DNA from: Thermoproteota archaeon
GTDB lineage: Archaea; Thermoproteota; Thermoprotei; Gearchaeales; Gearchaeaceae
Assembly: GCA_021324265.1 (NCBI GenBank)
Contig: JAJPJK010000001.1
Span: 1 to 64,000, forward strand
Reading direction: 5' to 3'
DNA length: 64,000 nt
This document shows, one piece after another, positions 8,710 through 16,888 of the stretch. Each line of letters begins with the position of its first letter. Position 1 is the stretch's first letter. Below the pieces are notes generated by a model. It had not been told where the DNA came from. It searched no databases and saw nothing but the letters and a program-made list of their open reading frames with translations. The position numbers were made by a program, and so were the translations under genes.

Positions 8710-9711
8710 TCAATAGCTTATCCTAGGATCTAGGAAGGCATAAATTATGTCCACGATCACATTAACTATAGCTACAAATATTGCGAAGAACACGACTGCG
8801 CCTTGTACAGCTGTGTAATCCGTGTACTGTATTCTCTCGACGATCATCGTTCCCAGGCCTGGCCATGAAAAAGTAGTCTCAGTTAGTATAGCTCCAGTTA
8901 AGAGTATCGCGAATTGCAGCCCCATCATGGTGAGCACTGGTATGAAGGCATTCTTAATTGAATGGAGCAATATCTTTGAATCGCTAATTCCTCTTGCTCT
9001 ATATGCGAGGATGAATTCCTGTCCAAGGATATCTATCATGTTATTCCTTAGCAATCTAGTATAGACACCTGAAAGAACAATGCCCAGCGTGAGTGCAGGG
9101 AGTATGAGATGCTTCAATGAACTAATGAACATATCCAGATTACCTGCAATTAAGCTATCCAATACGTAAATTCCAGTGTATCGAGGAGGTGCCAATCCTG
9201 CATCTGCCATGCCTCCAGTGGGTAGAATCCTTAGATAAACACCGAAAACTAGCTGGAGCAAAAGTCCAAACCAAGGTATGAAGAGTGCATAGGATACAAT
9301 ACTATATATCCTCACGGATGCATCTAACTTACCTCTCTTCCATCCTCCCATTATACCTGTTAACATTCCTATAAGAACACTAACTATGAAGGCAGCTATC
9401 GTCAGCTCTAATGTAGCAGGAAATCTATCCATAATCACATCTAAGACAGGCCTGTGATCAACAGCCATCGTTGTGCCGAAGTTTCCAGTGAACAAGTTGT
9501 AGAGATAATCTATGTATTGCTCATACAACGGCTTGTTCAGTCCAGCCTCCTCCCTTAAGCTAGCAATGACATTTGGAGGGGCCTTCATGCCTACCATCGC
9601 AGTAATGGGATCTCCTATCATCCTAAGAACTATGAAGACTACAGAAAGTAGAACTAAAAGTGTGGGTATTACTAACAGTACCCTAATTAAGATATATTTC
9701 CATAACTTCAC
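8710..9711 (-). CDS. Oligopeptide/dipeptide ABC transporter, permease (OppB/DppB type)
   Basis: A 333-residue permease with about six membrane helices. It opens with an N-terminal helix (~8-28) and the DppB-type region DPITAMVG and YLYNLFTGNFGTTMA. The EAA loop appears as LAYRARGISDSKILLHSIKN, followed by the conserved ETTFSWPGLGTMIVERI. The gene lies 30 bp after the binding-protein gene and 1 bp before the second permease. Confidence 0.93.
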   Translation of the reverse strand: MKLWKYILIRVLLVIPTLLVLLSVVFIVLRMIGDPITAMVGMKAPPNVIASLREEAGLNKPLYEQYIDYLYNLFTGNFGTTMAVDHRPVLDVIMDRFPATLELTIAAFIVSVLIGMLTGIMGGWKRGKLDASVRIYSIVSYALFIPWFGLLLQLVFGVYLRILPTGGMADAGLAPPRYTGIYVLDSLIAGNLDMFISSLKHLILPALTLGIVLSGVYTRLLRNNMIDILGQEFILAYRARGISDSKILLHSIKNAFIPVLTMMGLQFAILLTGAILTETTFSWPGLGTMIVERIQYTDYTAVQGAVVFFAIFVAIVNVIVDIIYAFLDPRISY

Positions 9712-9741
9712 AATCTATAAAAAAAGTTCAGTTTAATTAAT

Positions 9742-11319
9742 TTAGCTAGAAAAGCCTATGAGCCAGTATCTCAGAAGCATATCTGGCCCTAGTACAACGC
9801 CTGTAATCCCTTTTGCAACTACTATTGATAGCTGTCCTTGAATTAAGGGTATGAAAGGAACATCATTTGCAAGGATGTTCTGGACATTCTGGTAAATGCT
9901 TGTCCTTTGATTTATATCTGTCAATCCCCTAGCTTGAAAGAGTAGCTGGTTTACCTGTGTATTATTATAATGTGAACCTGTCCATGTATTGGCGCTTGCA
10001 TCCAAGAAAGGTGATGTATAGTCATCCGGATCCAAATAATCCGGGTACCAGCCGAAGAGGCTTATCATCATAGTGCCATTCGCAGCTTGCTTTAAATAAG
10101 TGCTCCATTCAGCGCTGCGCAGTGTTACTGATACCATGCCTGTGCTTTCCCATTGTTCTTTTAGGACTTGTGCCAAGTTAGCTTCTGTAGATCCATAATG
10201 CGATGGTGTATACCATAGGTCTATTTGCAGCTTATTAGAGGAAGAATAACCAGCTTGCTGAAGCAATTGCTCTGCATATGTTAAATTTCCATCTCCATAT
10301 TTCTTGAATACTGGTGAATAACTCCACATCCCTATCGGTATTAGGCTATAAAGTGGTACTACTGTTCCGCTAAATACCCTATTTACTATGTCTGTCCTGT
10401 TTATCGCTGCTGCAAGCGCTTGCCTTACTTTCACATTATTGACGGGGCTCATTTCAGTGTTGAATATTAGGTATCTTATGAAGGCGCTAGGGGCTTGGAT
10501 TACATTGAAATTGGGATTGGACTTCAGATTGCTAATATCCACTGGGTTCAATGTCCTCCATGCTATGTTTATTTCTCCACTTTGAAGAGCAGCTCTCAAT
10601 GCAGTTGCATCGCTATAGAACTTTATTATGACCTTACTTACTTTAGGTGTACCGTTGTAGAAATATGGATTTGCTTCGAGATCTAATTCTTGATCTCTTA
10701 CCCATTTCGTGATCCTGTAAGCACCTGCTCCTCCTGCGGTCTGATCTGAATCAACTGCATTTGGCTTGTAAGCTGGGTTTATGGGGAAATAGGGGGGTGT
10801 TGCTAGTAAGGCTAGGAAATAAGAAACAGGTTGGAATAAGTGAAAGACCACTGTCTTGTTATCCGGCGCTGTGACATTTTTAACAAAAGAAGTTATGAGC
10901 CATTCAGGACCCTCTGGTGCATTTATTGCTACGGCCCTATTTATTGATCTTACAAAGTCCTGTGCAGTTAAGGGCCTACCATCTGAAAACTTTAAGTTAT
11001 CCTTGAGCGTAAAAATATAAGTCGTGCCGTTATCCTTGATCTCGTAGCTCGATGCGAGCGCAAGTTCTAGATCAGCTGTTCCTGGTTTATAGGTAACTAG
11101 TCCGGCCATTATGTTATTCAGAACTTCCCATGTGAAGAAGTCATATGCACTCGCTGTATCTAAGTCTGAGATTTTATCAGTTACACCTATTACAAGCGTC
11201 TTTTGTACTTGCTGTTGAGGACTAGGCTGATTTAGGATTAGATATGCTGCCACAGCTGCTACAACGATTATTATTACTACAACAACTGCAAGAATCCCTC
11301 TAGAAATTGCTTTGTTCAT
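9742..11319 (-). CDS. Oligopeptide/dipeptide ABC transporter, substrate-binding protein
   Basis: A family 5 extracellular solute-binding protein of 525 residues. A hydrophobic N-terminal helix (~8-30) serves as membrane anchor or signal. Recognisable motifs include YTFTLKDNLKFSDGRPLTAQDFV (split around 90-112), the lobe sequence VRQALAAAINRTDIVNRVFSG and a C-terminal NDVPFIPLI. It captures peptides or related compounds outside the cell and delivers them to the two permeases. It is the first gene of the operon. Peptides fit the predicted secreted sedolisin at 46.3 kb as a possible supplier (inference); sugar uptake by relatives is known in archaea. Confidence 0.92.
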   Translation of the reverse strand: MNKAISRGILAVVVVIIIVVAAVAAYLILNQPSPQQQVQKTLVIGVTDKISDLDTASAYDFFTWEVLNNIMAGLVTYKPGTADLELALASSYEIKDNGTTYIFTLKDNLKFSDGRPLTAQDFVRSINRAVAINAPEGPEWLITSFVKNVTAPDNKTVVFHLFQPVSYFLALLATPPYFPINPAYKPNAVDSDQTAGGAGAYRITKWVRDQELDLEANPYFYNGTPKVSKVIIKFYSDATALRAALQSGEINIAWRTLNPVDISNLKSNPNFNVIQAPSAFIRYLIFNTEMSPVNNVKVRQALAAAINRTDIVNRVFSGTVVPLYSLIPIGMWSYSPVFKKYGDGNLTYAEQLLQQAGYSSSNKLQIDLWYTPSHYGSTEANLAQVLKEQWESTGMVSVTLRSAEWSTYLKQAANGTMMISLFGWYPDYLDPDDYTSPFLDASANTWTGSHYNNTQVNQLLFQARGLTDINQRTSIYQNVQNILANDVPFIPLIQGQLSIVVAKGITGVVLGPDMLLRYWLIGFSS

Positions 11320-11593
11320 ATTTTTAAAATTAGTTATCGCTTAATAAATCTGAAAAGTCTATTCATCTAACTCCCTTGCAGCTCCGAAAATATTCTTAAG
11401 CATTCGGCTGATACAAAATGAAAGGCGCATGCCAAGGACGCCAATAGCCTTGAAATTGCGAATTAGTTGTGAACCCAGATCTATGCGAATTTTAATTTCT
11501 TTCTAATTTTAGGCTTAAAATTTGAGATTTTTTAAAAAAAACGTTGCTCTAGATATTTCACATGTTGAAATAAAATCTTTCATAGTGGCGAAA
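11320..11593. other. Intergenic region between divergent transporter and surface-protein operons
   Basis: No coding sequence is seen. The AT-rich stretch must hold the promoter of the peptide-transporter operon (minus strand) and the upstream part of the surface-protein promoter. No repeat or RNA gene was recognised. Confidence 0.5.
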
Positions 11594-11620
11594 GATTTAT
11601 ATACTAGATTTATATACTAG
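11594..11620 (+). promoter_or_regulatory. Tandemly duplicated TATA box upstream of the surface-protein genes
   Basis: GATTTATATACTA occurs twice in a row (11594-11606 and 11607-11619), so there are two TTTATATAC boxes 13 bp apart. The upstream box is centred about 28 bases before the ATG at 11628, the normal distance for a leaderless archaeal start. The second box is too close for that same start. Confidence 0.75.
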
Positions 11621-11627
11621 CTTTATT

Positions 11628-12233
11628 ATGGCTTTACAAAGGGTATCAAGGAGAGCAAAATGGTTATTAGCTATATTGGTGGTGGCGACATCTATTGCTA
11701 TAGTAAACGCTTCGGTTTTCGTGTTTTATCCCATTAACGTAAGTTTACAAGGTCAGGCGCCTCCTATAGTGTTTTCAACTGGTAAGAATGCAAACCAAGC
11801 AGATCTTTGGGGTAACACGATCGGTGTAACCTTAGATTCGACAAATACTACGTTGACTTTAACTTTGCACCCAACATGGCGCACTAATTTATACAAGAAC
11901 ATATCTCTGATCGTGAACTTAGATACTACTAGAACATACTACATTAAATTCAACGTCACTTCTCCATTCACTAATGCAAAAATAACCAGTGCAATTTTAT
12001 ACATTAAGAATTTAGCTGGAACTACAACATATGGGACTGTTAATCTCCTTACAAGTGGTCTTCAACCTAATTCATGGATATCTATTTCCAATAATCCTTC
12101 CAAGCTCAGGCTAGATTTAATAGTTATCTATACACCTGCAAATACTGATACACCAAATAGCGCAGCACCTAACGATAGTTGTACGATACAGCTAGTATAC
12201 AGTCCGCAGAACGCAGAGAATCCATCTCCATAA
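11628..12233 (+). CDS. Secreted beta-rich surface protein 1 (candidate filament subunit)
   Basis: A 201-residue exported protein. A basic N-terminus and hydrophobic helix (~10-31) are followed by VSLQGQAPPIVF and then a Thr/Asn-rich beta-strand domain. The domain is paralogous to the protein at 13728: both have a DLWG segment, a TLHPT / TVHPT strand, an N-LDTTRTYYIKFNV / N-LDAITHYIAFNI strand and a later LQPNSWISI / FRPSNNIANWISL turn. No named family is certain. The shape (signal, short strand, one small beta domain) resembles donor-strand filament subunits such as TasA-like archaeal pilins or Sulfolobales threads, which is inference. It is first in a three-gene run. Confidence 0.65.
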   Translation: MALQRVSRRAKWLLAILVVATSIAIVNASVFVFYPINVSLQGQAPPIVFSTGKNANQADLWGNTIGVTLDSTNTTLTLTLHPTWRTNLYKNISLIVNLDTTRTYYIKFNVTSPFTNAKITSAILYIKNLAGTTTYGTVNLLTSGLQPNSWISISNNPSKLRLDLIVIYTPANTDTPNSAAPNDSCTIQLVYSPQNAENPSP

Positions 12234-12236
12234 TTT

Positions 12237-13697
12237 GTGAAAAAATATATAGCTATTTTTTTAATTTCCTTTTTAATCTTCCTTCCTCAGCTTCATGCTT
12301 CACGTTTTACGCTTGATACTATTAGCGCAAGCCTAGTTGGCCAGGCTCCGCCTGTTACGCTAAATCAGCCCGCTTATACCTACACATGTCTATATTTAAG
12401 CAGGACTTCTAGGGCAGCATTAACTTATCAAGACTTTGAGGGTACTTCATTACCTTCAAATTGGGCTAGCATAGGCAGTACGTGGAGTATGATTCCTGGG
12501 GGAGGATATAAAGGAGGTGCATTGCAAGGCACTGATAATGGTGGGGGTATTGGAGGAAGTACCGAGTTCTATTGGAATACTCAAGTATCCTTTACCTCCG
12601 GATCTTCTTACAATATAACAGCCAAAGTGAAAATATCAGCGGTACCTTCAAATAGTATTGTGTATGCAGGAATTGCTATAATTCGTAACCCAACCAATAT
12701 GCTTTATGAGATTTCGATATCCTCTAATAATAGATTTAACATACGCTTATTTTCACCAAGTCCTACAACCTTAGTTTTCGCTCAAGTAACAATAACACTC
12801 AATACTTGGTACATAATTTATGTATCCATAACAAGGACTACTACAAACATAATCAATGCATACTTATACGATGTAAACGGCAATCTTTTAGCTAATATTA
12901 GTGCAACAAATAACAACTTTAATCCAAATAGTGGATTTTTTGGTGTCGATGTAGATACAAGAGGCAGTGCTACTAATAATGGAGTTGCTCGCTTTGATGA
13001 TTTCTTAGCTGGAAATGGAGATTTAAGGTTCATTAGAATAAATAATCTTCAATCCGGAATGCAAGCGCAGATCATCGATAACCTAGGAAATCTAGTCGCT
13101 TCTGGAAGCGCTACCACTTCCAACCTTGCCTTGAATGTTTTAAGTGATGTCGTTGTTGGGACGGGCACCGATGGTCGCATTATCTTGAAATATCCAAGTG
13201 GGCAAAACTGTCTCATATATAACAATCCTACTAGCAACGCAATCCTAGGCGGAGATACGTATACTTTAATTACAGCGACGATGACAATAGCTATTGATAG
13301 CACCAAAACACTGGCAAATAATACTTTTTATATTTCTCCCAGTAACGCAAACATAACGCAAACTATTGCTATAGTTATCTCTATTGTGGATTCCCGAACA
13401 TATTACGCTTTACTGAACTTAACATCTTCTTCTTCGCTAGCCAGTGGCTTATATGCGAATATCACGCTTTCAGGTTCTTCAAATAGCACTAGCATTGTAA
13501 TCACAAATAGCGTTGTTAGCACTAGTATAACGAGTGAAGTCTCGATTTCAGGCTCCAATAACTACATACTCATCAGCGCTTATTATACAACGGCAGCCAA
13601 GACTTCAACGCTTAACTTAATGCTCCAGTATTGTACCGTAGCTAACGGCAATGGGGCATGTGTTCTTTATCCTATAAATTTAATCATAAAATCATAA
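12237..13697 (+). CDS. Secreted surface protein 2 with concanavalin/laminin G-like domain
   Basis: A 486-residue exported protein starting at GTG 12237, three bases after the previous stop. It has a signal peptide (~3-21) and then ASLVGQAPPVTL, matching the same post-signal strand in protein 1. Residues ~62-260 look like a concanavalin-A/laminin G-type sandwich (DFEGTSLPSNWASIGSTW at one end, VARFDDFLAGNG at the other). A short beta module (~262-335) follows. The C-terminal domain (~340-486) is similar in style to proteins 1 and 3 (TMTIAIDSTKTLANNTFYIS, SRTYYALLNLTSS). It may be a tip or adhesive component of an assembly built from its small neighbours (inference). Confidence 0.65.
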   Translation: MKKYIAIFLISFLIFLPQLHASRFTLDTISASLVGQAPPVTLNQPAYTYTCLYLSRTSRAALTYQDFEGTSLPSNWASIGSTWSMIPGGGYKGGALQGTDNGGGIGGSTEFYWNTQVSFTSGSSYNITAKVKISAVPSNSIVYAGIAIIRNPTNMLYEISISSNNRFNIRLFSPSPTTLVFAQVTITLNTWYIIYVSITRTTTNIINAYLYDVNGNLLANISATNNNFNPNSGFFGVDVDTRGSATNNGVARFDDFLAGNGDLRFIRINNLQSGMQAQIIDNLGNLVASGSATTSNLALNVLSDVVVGTGTDGRIILKYPSGQNCLIYNNPTSNAILGGDTYTLITATMTIAIDSTKTLANNTFYISPSNANITQTIAIVISIVDSRTYYALLNLTSSSSLASGLYANITLSGSSNSTSIVITNSVVSTSITSEVSISGSNNYILISAYYTTAAKTSTLNLMLQYCTVANGNGACVLYPINLIIKS

Positions 13698-13727
13698 AAA
13701 CACGCAAGAGGTATAAAATATAGAGAA

Positions 13728-14273
13728 ATGTCATTCTCTAAAAAGAATTGGTTATTTTTGTTTTTAATTGTAGCATTAATTAATTCTGTATTTAACGCTA
13801 TTACACCTCTATCTTATGCTCAGAATAAAGGAGAACTTGTAATCTTTCATGTACCATCTAATATCGTAAGCTCAGATTTATGGGGTGCAATTGTTTCAAT
13901 TTCGATTTTCCAAAATACCAGTGCAACTATAACAGTCCATCCAACATATGGTACTAACTATTACAGTGATGTCCTTTTGATTACCAATCTCGACGCGATC
14001 ACGCATTATATTGCTTTCAATATAACAGATCCTTTAGCGATGAATGTATTTTCTAGTGCTGAATTGTACTTAAGGAATCCCGCTAATGGAGAATTGGTTG
14101 CTAAGATAGATATCGGGTCTACTGGATTTAGACCAAGTAATAATATAGCGAATTGGATATCATTGGGAAGTAATTCTTCATTGATGGTCGATTTGGTCAT
14201 CTCAATTAAGGCTTCCAGTAATACTCAAAAGTTCTTTTTTGAAAATTTGACGCTTTATCTAGTATACATGTGA
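13728..14273 (+). CDS. Secreted beta-rich surface protein 3, paralogue of protein 1
   Basis: A 181-residue exported protein with a hydrophobic N-terminal segment (~8-30) and a beta domain paralogous to that of the 11628 gene (see shared DLWG, HPTYGTNYY and NWISL positions). It lacks the GQAPP segment but has FHVPSNIVSSDLWG at the corresponding place. It lies 30 bp after surface protein 2, with GAGGT 15 bases before the ATG. It is probably cotranscribed with the other two and likely part of the same surface structure. Confidence 0.6.
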   Translation: MSFSKKNWLFLFLIVALINSVFNAITPLSYAQNKGELVIFHVPSNIVSSDLWGAIVSISIFQNTSATITVHPTYGTNYYSDVLLITNLDAITHYIAFNITDPLAMNVFSSAELYLRNPANGELVAKIDIGSTGFRPSNNIANWISLGSNSSLMVDLVISIKASSNTQKFFFENLTLYLVYM

Positions 14274-14325
14274 TGATAATTCAAAAAAAACTTTGGAATC
14301 TTTAGCCAAAGGCATCTGCTAAAAA

Positions 14326-14336
14326 GTTATATATTG
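14326..14336 (+). promoter_or_regulatory. TATA box of the proC gene
   Basis: GTTATATATTG is centred about 24 bases before the ATG at 14355, a strong match to the archaeal leaderless promoter layout. This is important because that ATG is out of frame with the ProC coding sequence. Confidence 0.6.
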
Positions 14337-14354
14337 TCTAGAATCTCTATTACT

Positions 14355-15159
14355 ATGCAAGGTGAGTTGATTCCAGAAGGAGCTTAGAATTGGCATTCTA
14401 GGAGCAGGAAGAATTGGGAAAGCTATGATAAAGGGCTTCTTGAATGCTGGGCTCAGTAACATTATGGCCTCGACCAAAACAGCTAGCTCTGCTGAATTAT
14501 TGCAAAAATTAGGAATAAGCGTAACGTTGGATAACCATTCCCTAGCAAAAGCCTGTGATGTGATCATTGTGGCACTTAAACCCTTCAATGTTCTCGATGA
14601 ACTCAAAAATCTTGCAGCATGTTTAAAGGGCAAGGTTATAATCTCGGTTGCAGCGCTCATCCCACTAAAGGCATATAACTCAGTGATAAAGGATGCAGAG
14701 ATCTACAGAGCGATGCCCAATATATGCGTAGAAATAAACAAGGGCTTCATACCTTTGACTGGTGAGAAAGGAGATAATCATAAATTAGTGGAGAATATCA
14801 TGAAGCTTTTAGGCGAAGTGACTTGGGTAAGTGAAGAAATGCTGGATAAGTTAACGCTCTTTTCTGCTTCGACGCCTGCGCTCGTTGCAGAGCTCATGGA
14901 TGCCTTTTATCTCGCAGCTATGGAGATTGGCATTACACAACAGCTTGCCAGTGCAGCTATAGTTAGCGTCTTCGCCGGCGTGGCCGAGCTCTATAGAGCA
15001 GAAGAGGTTACAGCCATAAGGAATAAAGTCATAACTCCTAAAGGCACGACGATAAAGCTACTTCTTGAGACTCAAAGGCGCAATGTTAAGCTATCCATTC
15101 AAGAATCCATAATAAAGGCGAGCTCATTGCTGGAAGCACTTTTAGAAAAGTTTAGATAG
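14355..15159 (+). CDS. proC: Pyrroline-5-carboxylate reductase, 5' end out of frame
   Basis: It reduces 1-pyrroline-5-carboxylate to proline with NAD(P)H. The dinucleotide motif is IGILGAGRIGKA (from 14389), followed by VIIVALKPFNV, SVAALIPLKAY, YRAMPNICVEINKG and the C-terminal dimer helices. That frame has no ATG, GTG or TTG between an upstream TGA (14368-14370) and the glycine motif; the first ATG in frame (14425) would delete the nucleotide-binding loop. The promoter-proximal ATG at 14355 reads MQGEL and is one base out of phase. A one-base insertion near 14370, a +1 frameshift or a non-standard start are the options. Aligned, the protein would be about 267 residues, normal for ProC. Confidence 0.82.
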
Positions 15160-15182
15160 TAGTTTGTTATAGCTAGATTAAC

Positions 15183-16283
15183 GTGATAAAGGAAATTAGA
15201 CAAGTACTCCAGATTTCCTTTTCTGCATTCTTCGCCGATCTAGGCTATCAGGCTGCAGTTTCAGTGTTTCCTATCTACTTGGTATACGTGCTAAACGCTC
15301 CTGTTGCGCTTTATGGATTGGCAGAAGCTATAAACTATGGAATAGGAGCATTGTTCGGTTTCATAGGAGGCTGGTTAGCAGATATTTATGGAGCGAAGAG
15401 AATGGCTATACTTGGCAATGCGCTAATTCCAATACTCTCGTTCTTCGTTTTCACTCAAAATTACTACATCGCCATCGTGCTTTTCTCTTGGGGTTGGTGG
15501 ATGCGTAATTTCAGATCTCCTCCTAGAAGAGCATTACTTGTAGGTATAACAAGCGAAGAAGAAAGGCAAGAAGCATATGGCATACTTCACGCACTTGATA
15601 TCGCTGGCGCTACTATAGCAGTTGCCTATATTACAGCAACGCTCTATTTCAACGTAGATTTGAAGATCATCATGCTTACAACGATCTTGTATCTAGTGAT
15701 CAGCACACTCTTACTTATTCCAGTGAAGCAAGTGATTAAGAGGGAGGAGAGGATGGCAATAAGGAAAAATGTCAAACTCTTCAGCGGCATAATGGTAGCG
15801 ACAGCGCTTTTCGGCTTCGGCTACTTTTCATTTGGCTTTCCAATTCTAACGATTACACAAAGAACAAATGAACCATATCTTGGAACACTTGCATACCTAA
15901 TTTTCCTCGCCATATCATCGCTTGCAGGCTACGTATTCGGTAAAGTGAAAGCCAACGAGATCATGCTTTTATCAGCAGGCTATATAGTAGCGGCGATCGG
16001 TAGTCTAGTTTTCCAGCTCTTCTCCCAACTTTCCCTGCTTTTCTTGGCTTCTTCATTGATCGGAATAGCTGTTGGAATTGTAGAAACTGTCGAGCCTACT
16101 ATAATCTCGAAAATATATCCACAGGAAGGTCAAGGAATGGGCTTCTTACTTGCTTTTAGGAGTGCAGGCTTCTTCTCAGGCAACTTGATAATGGGCCTGC
16201 TTTATGATCTCAACCTTGCTTATCTTTATGCATTTGCTGTATCGTTAGTTGCAGCATTGATAGTTTTCGTTTCTTCCAAATGA
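15183..16283 (+). CDS. MFS transporter
   Basis: A 366-residue major facilitator family carrier with about 10-11 hydrophobic segments; it is slightly short for a 12-helix member. The loop between helices 2 and 3 reads GGWLADIYGAKRM, the MFS signature. A RSPPRRALLVGIT segment (~118-130) is also typical. The start is GTG at 15183, 23 bp after proC. The substrate cannot be assigned. Confidence 0.8.
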   Translation: MIKEIRQVLQISFSAFFADLGYQAAVSVFPIYLVYVLNAPVALYGLAEAINYGIGALFGFIGGWLADIYGAKRMAILGNALIPILSFFVFTQNYYIAIVLFSWGWWMRNFRSPPRRALLVGITSEEERQEAYGILHALDIAGATIAVAYITATLYFNVDLKIIMLTTILYLVISTLLLIPVKQVIKREERMAIRKNVKLFSGIMVATALFGFGYFSFGFPILTITQRTNEPYLGTLAYLIFLAISSLAGYVFGKVKANEIMLLSAGYIVAAIGSLVFQLFSQLSLLFLASSLIGIAVGIVETVEPTIISKIYPQEGQGMGFLLAFRSAGFFSGNLIMGLLYDLNLAYLYAFAVSLVAALIVFVSSK

Positions 16284-16342
16284 TGGTGGAAATTCTTAGA
16301 TTGAAGCTAAAAGCTGAACTTGAGGATTGTCGTAAAAAGTTC

Positions 16343-16759
16343 TTATTTCTGTTCCAACTGCTTTAGATATTCTTCAACCTTTTCCTTAGGTATGAATTTT
16401 ATCGAAACCGAATTCACGCAGTATCTTGTATCTTTTGGAGTGAAGCCTTCGCCATAAAACACATGCCCAAGATGGCCTCCGCACTTTGCACACTGTATTT
16501 CTATACGTATGCCATCAGGATCTGGCAACTTCTTAACTGCATTGGGTATTTCATCATCGAAGCTTGGCCATCCGCATTCGGAGTGGAACTTGTCCTCGGA
16601 TCTAAATAGCGGTGCACCACAGCGCTTGCAAACATAGATACCTGGTTCGAAATGATTTACATATTCACCTGTAAAGGGAGGTTCAGTTCCCTTGTGTATT
16701 ATGACCCACTCTTCAAAGGGATTGAGTTTATTGAATTTGAGTTTTCTAGTTTCGCTCAT
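16343..16759 (-). CDS. msrB: Peptide methionine-R-sulfoxide reductase MsrB
   Basis: It repairs oxidised methionine (R isomer) in proteins. The 138 residues show the full MsrB fold: two zinc CxxC pairs (Cys44/Cys47 and Cys90/Cys93), ECGWPSFDDEI (~61-71), GHLGHVFYGEGF and the catalytic Cys114 in RYCVNSVSIKFIP. Cys62 may serve as the resolving residue. No MsrA lies in the window. It is transcribed alone, between the MFS gene (convergent) and the coiled-coil gene. Confidence 0.95.
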   Translation of the reverse strand: MSETRKLKFNKLNPFEEWVIIHKGTEPPFTGEYVNHFEPGIYVCKRCGAPLFRSEDKFHSECGWPSFDDEIPNAVKKLPDPDGIRIEIQCAKCGGHLGHVFYGEGFTPKDTRYCVNSVSIKFIPKEKVEEYLKQLEQK

Positions 16760-16888
16760 ATGCCTGTTCTATTCTATAAAATCTATAAACATTTCGAAAA
16801 GATCCTCTTCGATGAAAATATTAATAAAAAAGATGTATTCTCCCCATGAATCCCCTCATAGATAAATTTTTCAAATAGGAAGCAAGAA

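Noticed and set aside
12818-13306. Minus-strand frames opposite surface protein 2
   Set aside because: Antisense shadows of Thr/Asn/Ser-rich coding sequence, without start signals or family resemblance.
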